In this document: positions 43,126 to 55,444 of the stretch, in pieces
Layout of the letters: each line of letters starts with the position of its first letter
Position numbering within the stretch: position 1 is the stretch's first letter
From: Calycina herbarum
Lineage: Eukaryota > Ascomycota > Leotiomycetes > Helotiales > Pezizellaceae
Length of the DNA: 64,000 bases
Assembly (NCBI GenBank): GCA_001414485.1
Contig: LLEY01000007.1
Span: 372,001-436,000, forward strand
Direction of reading: 5' to 3'
Position numbers and translations under genes: made by a program
Notes under the pieces: generated by a model
Told to the model about the DNA's origin: nothing
What the model saw: only the letters and a program-made list of their open reading frames with translations
Database searches by the model: none

Positions 43126-46100
43126 TCACCATGTCCGTTGACTGCGTGATTTGAAATGTCGTTTTATGTGATTCTCCTCGTTCTTGAGGCCTCGATTTTT
43201 GTCTGGCGATGAATCTTCAGGTTTCTCTTGGCGCCGAGATCGAAGCTGGCGCAGCTGTGCGTCAATTTCTCCGTAGTATGGATGATGCTTTGTCAGCCGT
43301 ATACCAGCCCTCTCTAGGGCAACTTCACAAGTCTTAACAGCTTTCTGGATTTCATCCTGGCGCTCATAGATGAATGCCAGCTTCCAAATAGCATACACTG
43401 TGTCGGGATGTTCGCGACCACGAGCTTCCTCAAGTTTCTGAATCATTTTTACCGCAAGATCTTCTGCTTCGTCAAACCGACCTTGTCGGACATAAACTCG
43501 AGCAAGCTCGCCAATACCCATCAAAACTCCAAGGTGGCTTTCACTAAGACTACGCTTGCCTGCTGCTATCCCGTCTACTAGCATGAACTCAGCCTCTCGG
43601 AGTAACCCCAGTTCAGTATTGATTTTTGAAAGATTGCACAGCGCCCACAACGTCCATGGATGTTCTTTGCCGAGTTGTAGTTTTCTCTGTTCGAATACCT
43701 TTTGCATGATAACTTTTCCTTCTTCTGGTCGGCCAAGGCTAAGTAGAGCCATTGCGAGATTATTCATCGTTGTAAGAGTTTCCAGGTTTGTAGCTCCGAG
43801 CCTCTTGTCCCTCGAAATAAACACTTCTCGATGGATTCTCTCGCTCTCCTGATATCTATGCCATGATCCAAGAGTCACACCGAAATTATCCAAAGCCGCC
43901 AGTGTGTCATCATGGTCTGGGCCCAAAGCGTCCTTCATGTGATCTGTTGTAAGTTGCTGTATGCTGAGGGCTTCATGATATTGTCCATTTAGCCAGTATG
44001 ATTTGCCAAGTTGATCCATAGCCAAGAGCGTCTGGCGATTCTTGGGTCCAAAGACTATCGAGCGAGCCTCGAGAACTTGCTTTTGCAAGGAGATGGCCTC
44101 CTCCAAGCGCCCGAGACCCCACAATGTTCCCGCAAGTCCCAGCATTGCTGACATAGTTTTCTCGTCCTCATAGCCAAGAAGTTGAACCAACGTATCTTTC
44201 GTCATCGATAAGTAGATCGTTGCTTCCTCAAATCGACCGCGTTCCGCATAGACATAGCCACATTTTGCAGCGTTAAGAACCTGGCTTCGTACGATCAGCT
44301 TTAACGTTTGTTGAAAAAGATTCGCCAAGGAGAGATGTAGTCGTCCAAGCCGAGAATCGTAATTTTTAATGAGGATTGGACAAGCAGCAAGGCATGGCTC
44401 AAGATGAGGAAGCATATCCTTCCTAAACTGTCCATGCACCTCTCCGACATCTTGAGGCGGCAGTAATATAGCTTCAGTAAGCGTATTCAGAGCAATCTGA
44501 GCCCACAGTGCCTTGGCGCTTTTCTCAAGACGATCTCTAGCCCAAGCATGTGTTAATGGGTGTAGAGAAAAACTCGCATCTTTGCCATCATAGCTAATGA
44601 GAGACAGGGAGTATAGTTCGTGAAGTGCTCGCCTTACACGGTATGGATCAAGCCCCTCGATTCCATGCCTGAGAAACCGTGGAAGTGCAGGTGGCGGCTC
44701 TAATCGCGAGAGTAGTGCATTGCGAATTGTCGTGGAGAGAGGTCTGTTCGCTGGCAACACCAGTGCCTTGCGCCTATTTTCAATAGCTCTCGTGAAGATG
44801 TCAACTCGAATGTGTTCAAAGTGGTAGAACCCAACCACATTCAGTAGTTCCACAGCATCCTGACTAACGACCGTATTCTTCCTTTCGAGATACGTGATCG
44901 AGAAGTCGAAAGATGAATACACAACATCGTCATGCTCGGGTGCAGATATCGAACTTGACCGTGTTTGCCGTTGTCTCCGGTAGTGGTTGTGAAAATTGAG
45001 GTAGTCTTTCAAGTCGCAAATCTTGCGAAAGATGGAAGTACCAGCTTGGATCAAAGCCAGAGCAAGGTACCCTAGGGTCCGAGTTATTTCATTTCCTGTA
45101 GCTTCTGTCGATGCATCCCATGGTCTCGGCACATCTGCTTGCTTAAGGAGAAGAAGTAGAGCTTCTTCTTTCTTAAGTCCTTTGAGCTCAACACTCCCAG
45201 CACTGCCATGAATTCGAAAGTCGGGATTCCTGGTTGTGATGAGAATGTGCCCCCTGTCATTTTCTGGAAACAACAATGGCAAGTCCAAGTCAGGGTTATC
45301 GGCGTTGTCGATGATTAGCAGCCATGGCTCCTCCAGTTCCGAAAGCCAGAATTTGCCAGCGCTTTCGGTATCACCTAGCCCACCCAGCTTGCCAATCTTA
45401 GCAAATGATTCTTTTGCAGTCTCCATTGAGGCAGCGTGGATTGTGAAGACAACCGAATATCTGCATTGTACTTGATTAGATTTCAGTTGTGTCTCTCGGT
45501 CGAAGGAGAATCTCACCGTGCCTGGTTGTCTCTTGCAAATTTGGAACAGAATTCTGTCTTTCCACTGCCTCCCATTCCATAAACAACAAATCTTCTCTGC
45601 TGAGTCGAGTCAATCTGCTCAGGCTCGTACAAAGCATTGCGAAGTGTCTTAAACGTCTCGTCACGTCCAATGAAATTAGTAGTAGTCTGTTGAGGCGGGT
45701 AGAAATGTTTATGGCGATGTCCCTTTGAATTGCTGTTGTCTCCAGAGTAAAGTCGTTCCTGCTGAATGTCCGGAGTTAGTCCTGCAAGCTCAAGTGCCTC
45801 GTTCAATCGCGCCTGAGCAAGTGCTGTTTGCGCCACCTCCCATCGCCGAGAAATTACCCTTGGCGATTCAGAACAGTATCTTTTTAATGCTGAAATTACT
45901 GTCCTGTAACTGGATGACGTATTCGTTGAGAACTTCGTCATTCCGGAATGCGTGGCATCTATGCCGGATCGTTCGGTGTTGTCCACAAGTGGCGCTGCGG
46001 ATGATTCTTCCACAATGTAGCCACACCAATGTCCCATGTCCGTCGGCACCTCTTCCCAGAGAAAGAATATATGAAACTGCTTCATAAGCGGTGCAAACTG

Positions 46101-46763
46101 ATCCGTCACTGTTGCCAATGTCTCCGAGTTTAAACCGCCTTCCTTCTTCATGTTGGTGTGAACTCGGGAGCCCTCTCCGAACTCCAGTTGAACCCAGCTC
46201 GCAATATCTGAACAATTGTGCGGCGTGCCAAAGAAGAGGATTCCAAAGGTGGATACGAATATAGAGTTCAAGTGTACTACATGCGCAGATGTTCTGCTCT
46301 CTGAGTAAGCGAGTGCTTTTTTGACCAATATTCCACCAAGACCATGACAGACAAAGATGATGGGTCGCCGATCACAGCCCTCGATGCTTCGATCGGCCTG
46401 CAAGGAAGCAACAAGAGTATGGGCGTGCTTTTGAATCGTATCAGCGCATCCAGCGCGGTAGAAAGAGGCAGCGGATGCATCGTATCCAAACGTCAAAACT
46501 CGCGCAACAGGAATGGCCTTCGGAAGGAGATCGCGAAGCCACAGGATTCGAGATTTAGTGTCTGTCCAAGCTCCAATCATGTTCTCATTCAAGCCATGGA
46601 CGGCAACAATACTGTTGTAGCGACAGTCAGCATGCTATGTGCACAACGGGAATCTATTGTTGTTGTTTTCTTACTCTACCGAGACTTTTCGGCTTGGTGT
46701 ACTCGTACTCGCGCCATGGTAGTTCCCTTCGGCCGTGTTGAGCTGAATAAGATCAGAGGGCAT
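43126..46763 (-). CDS. NLR-like receptor: lipase-like alpha/beta hydrolase - NB-ARC - TPR
   Basis: Three exons (46763-46680, 46634-45517, 45460-43126) join to 1178 residues. Domains: an alpha/beta-hydrolase domain (about 30-290; VAVHGLN, WLRDLLPKAIPVARVLTFGYDA, VCHGLGGILVKKALAYS, FFGTPH); NB-ARC-like ATPase (about 345-700) with TNFIGRDE, P-loop YGMGGSGKTEF near 381, Walker B LLIIDNAD near 450 and ILITTRNPD; then a kinesin-light-chain-type TPR array with repeated LG..H..TL phrases to about residue 1115. The hydrolase nucleophile elbow reads HGLGG, not HSLGG, so the catalytic Ser is replaced by Gly. Fungal proteins of this design are NLRs in non-self recognition/incompatibility. The small first exon is inferred from phase. 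Confidence 0.88.
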
Positions 46764-47692
46764 CCTCACGAATCAAATACCTTGCCGAGACAACATCGGG
46801 GTAGCAGTATCATCGTGGTAGAGGAAGATGGAGAAATTCCTTGCGAGAGCTGTTTTGCAAACAGTAACCCACCGACCGGTGCAGCGATTTATCTCGGGGT
46901 GTATCTATATACTGAAATTCAAACCGATGGGCACTCTCTGGATTGATTCCCAGGCCGCATCACACTGAAACAGATAAATACCGGATGCGACTGGGCTGGT
47001 CCAATCAGAGGTAATGTCTAGCATCCCCTGCGTATGCCGGAGGCAGTACGGCGCTTAATCTGACAGCCAACAGGCATGTGGTGGATGCACATCTCATGTA
47101 TTTTCAGTCGGCAGACTTTACCATTCTTCCTGACCTGAACGTGAGTATTCTTCCCGCAACATCCAAAAACGAACCTAGGATGGACCTCTATTCTTCACTC
47201 ACTCAATTGGCTAAGACCGGGTCCTTGATATCGCTTTTTCTTGTCGCCTGTGTTGCCCACGTTATTTATACCGTGGCAAAATGGTGTATCGAATATCGTG
47301 TGAGTGTACTTCATGTTCTAGGAGTCTAGCAGTCAATTTTTCTGATAATTCCTAGGAAGATACCGCTTTTGGTCGCCGGAATGGGTGCCAGTACCCCCCA
47401 GAATTGCCAAAGAAGTGGTTTCTCGGAATTGACCACATAAAAGAACTCTGGGATTCCAACAGAGAGGGTCATCTTCTCGCGTTTTTGTGTTCAATCGCCA
47501 AGGACTATGAGCCTCGTAACAATTTGTTTCAATTTTTGTTAGTTGGTCCTAAGGCATTTCACGTTTTGCATCCGAAGAACGTTGAGTCAATTCTGTCCAC
47601 GAATTTCAGTAGTAAGCCTTCCTCCAATTGTTGAACGCTCGAGAACGAACCAATCTTGATTATTATACAGAATATGATTTTGGCGTTCGACA

Positions 47693-47786
47693 GGCTATAT
47701 TCGCTCCATTGCTCGGGAATGGGATCTTCACACAAGAAGGGCTATATTCGCTCCATTGCTCGGGAATGGGATCTTCACACAAGAAG
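47693..47786 (+). repeat. 47-bp perfect tandem duplication inside the P450 exon
   Basis: Two identical 47-bp copies (47693-47739 and 47740-47786, starting GGCTATATTCGCTCC). One copy encodes AIFAPLLGNGIFTQEG in the P450 frame. Because 47 is not a multiple of three, the second copy is read out of frame and ends at TAG soon after. Confidence 0.95.
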
Positions 47787-48259
47787 GGCTAGCTTGGAAA
47801 CACTCGAGGGAGCTTCTACGAAAGCAGTTCGTTCAAGCACAATATCAAAATCTGGACCACTTTCGCGAGCACGTTGATAATCTCATTGCTCATCTACCAT
47901 CTGATGGCGTCATCGATCTTCAGCCTTTATTTTTCAACCTCACTTTAGACACAACAACTGCTCTCTTGTTTGGACGCTCAGTCTACAGTTTGAGAGCAAA
48001 TATCGACCAGGATGCCGACAACAAGTTGTTTGCTGAGAGCTTCAACATCGCTCTAGAGGGTCTCGCAAAGCGGTTTCGAATCGCTCCATGGCATTTCTTA
48101 TACAACCCATCGAGCTTCCGACGAGCTTGTTCCGAGGTTCACCGTTTTGTTGAGCAGTATATCAAGGAGCGAGATTTAAAGAATGACGCCAGTTCTTACG
48201 GTTTCATCAATCAAGTCGCACAGGATTCTGAAAGCACCGAAGATCTCCGTGATCAACTT

Positions 48260-48274
48260 CTCAACGTGTTGTTA
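48260..48274 (+). repeat. target-site duplication, left copy (LINE)
   Basis: 15 bp CTCAACGTGTTGTTA, identical to 54109-54123; P450 coding sequence duplicated on LINE insertion. Confidence 0.95.
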
Positions 48275-51200
48275 TTTATTTATTTATTTATTTCTATTTA
48301 ACGTCAGGCGGAGTCTAGATCGCGTGGTCTAGGTTCTAAAAAGTCCCAAAAGAGGGCAAATGACGCTAGGGGGGTGCCCTAGGCTATAGGGGGTGTAAAC
48401 GAGTAAGCTAATTTACAAGTGATAGTTTAAAGTGAAGCTCTACTTTTAGAACAGCTCTTATCCTTAACTAGTTTATAGAATCAGGGAAAGATAAAGGAGA
48501 TATATATAAAAATGTAGAAAAAGAAAGGAAAAGAGAGTTTTAACTATCTTAAGAGATAGATCTTTATAAAGAACTTGGTCTTAGAATAGACCTTATTAAA
48601 AAGCTTCTTATAACTAAGTCTAAACAGGAGTTGAGGATTTCCCTCTGCCTTAGCTAATAGCCTTAGCTCTTTGTTCTTTATAAGTCTATAAAAGAGTAGG
48701 TGGAATTATACTTTAGCCTTTTTATATTTGTAATTCCTAGATTCTAGTAACGTGTTAAGGTAGTGGAATCGAAGGTAGTATACTATAAAGTCTCTATAAC
48801 TAGTACGAGCTGTAATAAGCTAAGCTAGGACCTCTCTTAGTAGCTAGAGAGTTCTAGGTTTCGAGAGCTAGGAAGTAAGACCTAGCCTCTTATAGATATC
48901 TAGGAGTGTTGTCTACTAAAGCTTGTTTACAAGCTTAACCCCTGTCTCTTTAACTTCTCTCTTAAGTATAGTAGTATAGAGTAAAGAAGGGCTAGGGGGG
49001 GGTGTTTAAGCTGCTTTCTCTATAGCTTTGTCGGTAATTTCATTCTCTCGAATTCCTATATAACTAGGGCACTACTATGTCTAGATCTTCCCTAGGTATA
49101 GCTAAGTAAAGTCGAATACCTTATTAAAGGTTTCTTATAAGGTGTTATAGGATCGGTGAGTTAGCTGTAGTATAGCTTTAAGGTTATTAAGGCAAATCTA
49201 GTACTTTATAGTCAAGGACTAAAAAGGGAATACGAGGGTAAGCTTAAGACTATATAAGGCGGCTCGCGCTTCTATATCGTATATTTCTAAGGTTTTGCTA
49301 AAAGGGAAGAGCTTTATATTTAAAATAACCCCTCCTTTTATAAGGTATATGCCTCCTCCTATGTTTTTATCGTCTAAGCAAGAGCTATTAGTAAATATAA
49401 CTAGGTCTGTAGGTAGAATAGAGGCGAGGAATTCAAGGAATTCGGCTTTATAAGAGTCTTTATTACTACTAGGGCTTAGGCCGGCTACCTCGAGAAGGCG
49501 GGCTTAGCAGTTAAACCCTCTACTCTATAAGAAGTCTTAAATTAAATCGACTTCTTCTAAAGAGGGGAGAGGTTTAGAAGAGTAGTAAATAAGCCTAGCC
49601 TTTAAGTAAGGGTTATTTATATATTGCTTAAGTAGGTATACTAAGTCGAGTTATTAAGTTCTAGCTTTAAAAGCTCTACTTTTTACTATAAGAGTAATTT
49701 TAGCAGCTAGGAGGCTAGATTCTATAAGGAGTACTAAGATAGGAGTGGTTTTATAGACTAGGAGGATAATCCTAGTATACTTTATAACTACTCTATCTAG
49801 GAGAGCTAGGTAGTAGCTAATCCGATTATTTATAGTACCTACTTAGCCTGTTTTCGTATAACTAGAGTACTAGGTCTTATGCTTAAAATAGGCGATTGAG
49901 AGGATATAAGTAGTAACTGCTTATTTTAGCAGATACGAGGGGGATCCTCTTACTATATTTGTTATTCTTTTAAGAGTATTAGCTACGAGTGTAGCCTTAC
50001 TAGCTATTCTTTTAACGTAACTATAAAAGGTAAGACAGGGGTCGAAGAAGATACTAAGCTACTAGAGTTCTTATATAGGCTCTATTATCTTTCCTTTAAC
50101 TATAATAGTAGAGAGGGGCTAGATACCTCTCCCTCTTTATTTCCTTTTATAAGAGAAGTAGATAAGTTCTGATTTTTCAGTATTAAAGGTAATACCCTTG
50201 TCTATGCCCTACTTCAGTACGCTTGCTACCTGCCTTACTAGGTTCTTAACATTCCCTGCCTTTAAAGGCTTAAAAGCAAGTAATCTAATATTATCGGCGT
50301 AGCTAAATCTCTATACTACTAGGAGAGAACTAACTCTTAATCTAAAGAGGGGCTAGATATAGAGTATAAAGAGGATCGGTAAGATAGGCGAGCCTTATAG
50401 AAGGCTATACTAAAGCGGGGTAGCGTTACCTACTTCTCTATTAAGCTTTACTTTTACTAATCTATTAGTTAAGAAAGAGGAGACCTATTCTACGAAGTAA
50501 TACAGCTATTCTTACTCTCTTAATCTTTTAACTAAGTAGCTAAGTAGTACTACGTTAAAGACGCTTTTAATATCGAGTATAAGAAGAGAGGCTTCCTACT
50601 TATCTATAAGAGCTAACTTAATATTAAAGATAAGATAGGTAGTAAGGTCTATAGTAGCTCTTAGTAGAAGAGCTCTAAACTAGTTCTGCCTTAGAATAGA
50701 GTGCTTAATAGCTATCTAAGAGACTTGCTTAGTAAGGAGCCTTTTAAGCCCTTTTCTAAGAACCGAGAGCAGAGTAATTAGCTGGTATACTTGAGAGAAG
50801 GACTTGTCTTTCTTATTAGGTTTTAAGATAATAGTAACGATAGCGGATTAGAAGATCTTCGAGTAGAAGCCTATCTCTATATAGCCTCTGAATAGTAGGA
50901 AGACAAGGTTTGAGATTTATAGCTAGGCTACTTTAAGGACCCCTATTACTAGCTTGTCTTCTCCTAGTATAGTTAAAGCTTTGCTAAGGATTAATTCCTC
51001 GACTTTATATAAAGTAAGGTCTATCTATAGAAGGGCCTAAGTAGAAGTGGTTAAGGTGTTAAATAGTATATCCCTAACTTTAGCCTTATTTATAAGCAGC
51101 TCCTATATAAGGATCTTCTGCTTCTCCTAAGTAGTAAAGCCTAGCTGACTTGCCAAGTCTCTTAAAAAAGGAGACTTATATATTCTAGTGCTCTGGTACT

Positions 51201-54108
51201 ACTTATAAATCTTAAAGACGTCTTTGCTCTTTATAGCCTTATTGATTAGGTTATAGAAGTGTTCTCTCTTTACCTTTTGGATTTCCTATCTTAGACTCTT
51301 ATAAAGAGACTTTAAGGCTTAAGGGCTTATGTTAAGTCTTTGTACCTGCCTTACCTTAGTAGCTGCTGTCTAGTATTCCTTGTTCTACTAGAGGTGTCTA
51401 AATCTATGTCTAAGACCTTGCTTAGTACTATAGAGGTACACGCTATATACGCTCTTAGTAATAAATCCTGTTAAGGCCTCTAGTAATTCTATGTTTAGTT
51501 ATTATATAAGTTTATATAGCTATTGCGTTTTAAGCTTACTTTAGAAAGTAGTTTTAAAGGTTTTAATATTAAGAGTGCTAAGTTTCAAAGGCGGATCCTT
51601 CTTTGTTAGGTTTTCTATATACAGAAGCTAGGTAAGAAGTAGGAGGTAGTTAGAGCTATACTTAAAGGTAAGGTCTATTTTAGTAGACGCCTCTCTTTAG
51701 TAGAGGTTACTCGAGTAAAAGGCAAGGTTAAGGGTGTTGCTAAGGTTATACGTTTACGTCCTAGAAGGGGTAGAGAGTTGTAGCCCTCTGTCCTCTGTCT
51801 AGTTGATAAGCGAGGGGGCTTGTATGCTTTCCTGCCTAAGGAAATCCGGTTACTAGAGCTGGCTCTTTAGGTTTAAGTCGCTGGCTATAAGGGTATTCGT
51901 TATAGTAATGTATTATAAGTAAAGGACGAGGTTAATAGCCTCTCTAGCGCTCTTAACGCCTAAGGGGGCGTTATATATATTAAGGATATATAATAGGAGG
52001 CCTTAGGAGAGCGTGATCTTGATATAAATAAGGTCTCGGTATTTAAGTAAGAGTGTAATCGGTGTTTGTTAACTTAAGAGAATCCTCGCTCCTTTTCGTA
52101 TAAATATAAGTACTCTAGAGGGGTTATTATTCTAGTTATATATAGGTATAAAGCAGGTGTAATTCAGGTAGTGTCTTATAATCTAATAGCTAATCTCTCT
52201 CTAGTATATATACGGTTTCTAGATAAGGACTATATTAACTTATCTAGAGTAAGCTAGTTAGAGAACTAGCTCTTAGTACTTACTAGACTTATAAACGTTA
52301 ATCTATAGAACTTAGAGTCAGTGGTTTTTAGTAAGCTCTTATCTACTTATAGAGAAACTATAATAGTATTTCCTTAGGTTCTTTAAATAGAGAGGTTATT
52401 AGGAGTCTCTTTTATAAAAGTGTCTATAAGGGTGTTAAAATCATCTTCTTAGGATAGTAAGATAGGCGAGGTAGGCGAGGTAGGCGAGGTAGGCGGGAGA
52501 GGCGAGAGGGGCGAGGAAGGTAAGGTAGGCGAGGTAGGTAAGATAGGCGAAGTAGGCGAGGTAGTTAAGTTAGAAGAGCTATCTACTCTAGCTTATAGGG
52601 TAGCTAGAGCTTCTGTATCTTAGCTACTATAAGGGGAGTCTTCCTCTCTTCTTATCTGTATTTTATTATATACTTATTAAATAGTTCTCTTATTCTCGGT
52701 TAAAGAGCGTGTCTCTAAGTTCCTTAGTCTAAGCTAGTACCCTAGGTCGTCTAAGGCGTAAGGTCTACTATAATATAGGCACTTTAGCTTATACTATATA
52801 TATTATAAATATATAGGGTAAAAGTCTTTAGAGTATTAAGTAATACTATATAGATAGTACTATTAGTTCTTCCTATAGTTCCTTTAGTTATACTACCCCT
52901 AGTACTTAGAGTACTATATAATTATAGAAACCTTAGGAAGAGGTTTAAAGAAGACTCTTCTACTAAGAAGAGATATTGTATCTAGGATAGTATAGCTATC
53001 CTAGGCTTCTTCCTCTTTAAAGAAGATAGTCTAGGAGGTATAGAATAGCTTATCTAATAGCAAGATCCTTATTATATTAACCTTTATAGAGGCTATTCCG
53101 ATTCGTTCCTTAATTACTATAGCTACTACTTTAGAAGTAGTAGGGATAAGGGTTAATATAATTACTTCTTTTTTATTAATCTTAATAGTTTTAATACTTT
53201 AGAGTATCCCTAATAAGTAGTATACTACCTAGTTTTATAAGGTCTTAATCTTAGCTATAGAGAATAGTATCTATATAAATGCCTTCTTTATTAATAATAG
53301 AGCTTTTAAGGTAGCCTTATTCTTTAGTATAATAGTGAAACTAGAGCTAACTAAGAGGACCTCTTATATAAGCTCTTTATAGCCTATCTTTAGATTATAG
53401 AGGGTAAGAAAGATAGCTAGAGTAGAATATTTCCTTTCTAGGGAATTAGAAGGTAGTTAGATAAAGACTCTAAGGTCTAGTTTAGCTAAAGAACCCTTAT
53501 TCTTGTCCTTCTATAGCTTTAAAGTACTAGTAGAGAGAGAGAGAGAGTAGAGTATTATTACTAGTGTGCTTTCAAGCGCTAAGGCACCTTTTGTAGTCTA
53601 TATATATAAAAGATTTTTAGCTAAGCCTAGAGGGGGAAGAGGAGTCGTAGATAGTATAGAGCCTTCTCTATATATAATAGAGGAGGTTTCTAAGATTAAG
53701 AGTAGTAGGGGGGGTGTCTCTAAGGTATATACTTAGTAGAATAGTAGGCTAATATTAGTAACTTAAGTATAAAAGGCTTAGAGGTAGAGAAGAAGGTTAG
53801 AAGGGGCTTTGTTAAGAGTAGTGCTTAGGTAGTAATCTACAGCTTCTATAGTTTCTCTAAAGAAGGTTTAGCCTATAGTACTACGCTTAAGAGCTTTAGA
53901 AGTTGCTAAGATAAAGTGTTATTATATATTCAGAAGAGGGAGGATCGGGCGCCCTCCCCCTTTTCCTAGGTCTCTTCTCAGAGGCGTAGGTGAGGCCGGA
54001 GGCCTCCTAAGGGAGGTTTCCATAGAAGGAAATCGGCTTATTAAGTGCGAGTAGATAAGAGCGAGTGATTTAGAACAAAAAATTCGATCTACGAAAAAAG
54101 GTGTGTGC
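48275..54108 (-). mobile_element. Tad-clade-like LINE (non-LTR retrotransposon), RIP-degraded
   Basis: A 5834-bp insert flanked by a 15-bp target duplication. The left end is a (TTTA)n run, i.e. a (TAAA)n 3' tail on the minus strand. Almost no frame over 60 codons survives and TA dinucleotides abound, as after heavy RIP. Minus-strand remnants: a damaged CCHC knuckle near 52750-52800; endonuclease ASDLNLKSQL near 51880; reverse transcriptase RFSYADNIRLLAF near 50290-50310 (YADD with the second Asp now Asn); RNase H-like IFTNSSCLDDKN ... IYDIEARAALYSL near 49260-49400 (Asp now Asn). The Asp-to-Asn changes are G-to-A, as RIP gives. The order EN-RT-RNase H fits Tad-like LINEs. Confidence 0.9.
52452..52572. 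repeat. 9-bp minisatellite inside the LINE
   Basis: Degenerate GGCGAGGTA-type units repeat about 13 times over 120 bp. The tract is GC-richer than its RIP-altered surroundings. Confidence 0.85.
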
Positions 54109-54123
54109 CTCAACGTGTTGTTA
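54109..54123 (+). repeat. target-site duplication, right copy (LINE)
   Basis: Identical 15 bp to 48260-48274; the P450 frame resumes here as LNVLLAGRDTT. Confidence 0.95.
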
Positions 54124-54849
54124 GCTGGGCGCGATACAACTGCGTGCTGTTTGTCTTGGACGATGTGTGTATCTGACTTCTCGCTCGCATCTGTATCAAG
54201 CTAATGTATCGATTGGTTCAGCCGTCTACTTGTACGTCATCCCGACACCATGGATCGCTTAAGGAAAGAGGTTTACTCTGTGACGGGCAAATCAGACCAG
54301 CCTACTCGCGAACAGATTCGTAGAATGCCCTTTCTTGCCGCCGTGATCAAAGAAAGTAAGCTCTCCAAGTTCATTTGAAGATAGATCATGCTCATAGTCA
54401 CCCCAGGTCTTCGTCTCTACCCACCAGTGCCTTTGGACAACCGCACTGTCACAAAGACGACAGTCCTACCGACTGGCGGCGGGCCAGATGGAGAGAGTCC
54501 TATCCTTGTAAGAAAGGGGGAGCTTGTTGTTTTCTCATCATATGTCAACTCACGGAGGAGAAACCTCTTCGGACTGGATGCGGATGACTTTCGTCCTGAA
54601 AGATGGGAAGATGGTAGCCTCTTAGGCATCGGTTGGGGTTACTTCCCCTTCAGTGGTGGACCCCGCCAATGCCTTGGTGAAGACTTCGCTCTCATGGAAG
54701 TCTCTTATTCGATCGTGAGGCTGTTACAAGCTTGTTCCCATATCTTATTGCCAGTGGGCGACAAAATTGTGCCAGTTGGAACGGAGAAACAAAGGCTTAC
54801 TCTGGTCCTCTCTAGTGCCGATGGATGTAGTGTTCAGATCCGGCGTTAA

Positions 54850-55444
54850 TCCATGGTCATTGTGTAGTCCTGGCTCCTGGTGATGGGACTGTTCTTCACA
54901 TCTCGATGCCGCGAAGGGTCAGAGCCAGGCTTACTGCAGATGGCTTATCGCGAGATAGGAGACTAAAACTCCTTCAGCAATGCATTACATGCGAAACATT
55001 TTCATTCGCATTTTGCCTCCCTTCCGTGAGACCATACCTGCAACTTCGTAATTGCAATTATCCTGCACCCAATAGACGGTTAGGGTACTTGGGACGCAGG
55101 CAGAATGATGTTGTAGCAGGGACTGTGATTTGGTGCAGTGATTAGGCGCTGGGGGGTCATTGTTCAGGTCGGATTGCCAGGGCCTTTTACCCGGTTGGTG
55201 TTTTACAGCTGCGGGTGGACCTCCGCAAATCAAACTGATCAAACTTCGTCTTGCCACCTTCTCAATCCAGTGAGCCCCGAAGTATACCTGTGCAATGAGG
55301 TCCAAATGAGGTGGTGGCTGCCTACAAGGCAGCGCTGAGCGTGAGATAGACTCGTACAACAATGCGGAGCTGCCATTTCTCTAATGCAGAGTTATCTAAT
55401 CCCATTGAACAAGCATCGCGAAGACTCATCGCAAAGTTGACATC
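54850..55444. other. intergenic between the P450 and the hydrolase gene
   Basis: 595 bp; short frames on both strands (54906-55145 plus, 54985-55362 minus) without motifs. It should hold the promoter of the hydrolase gene. Confidence 0.5.

Larger units (their letters stand above)
47180..54849 (+). pseudogene. CYP52-like cytochrome P450, broken by a duplication and a LINE
   Basis: Exons: 47180-47299 (membrane anchor, LISLFLVACVAHVIYTV), 47356-47611, 47671 onward to 48274, the LINE, then 54109-54164, 54222-54355 and 54407-54849. Landmarks are LLAGRDTTACCLSW (I-helix) right after the LINE, KE-SLRLYPPVP (ExxR) across the last intron, DDFRPERW and FPFSGGPRQCLGEDFAL (haem Cys). The pattern fits the CYP52/CYP63 group of fatty-acid or alkane hydroxylases. 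Two independent lesions exist: a 47-bp tandem duplication (47693-47786) that shifts the frame to a TAG, and a 5.8-kb LINE inserted in the I-helix exon. The gene cannot make a functional P450. Confidence 0.9.

Noticed and set aside
46344..46946. 200-codon plus-strand frame
   Set aside because: Antisense shadow of the NLR hydrolase domain, which has clear motifs and splice sites on the minus strand.
53922..54113. 63-codon minus frame at the LINE 5' end
   Set aside because: Position fits the LINE 5' region, but no recognisable domain; kept as part of the element.
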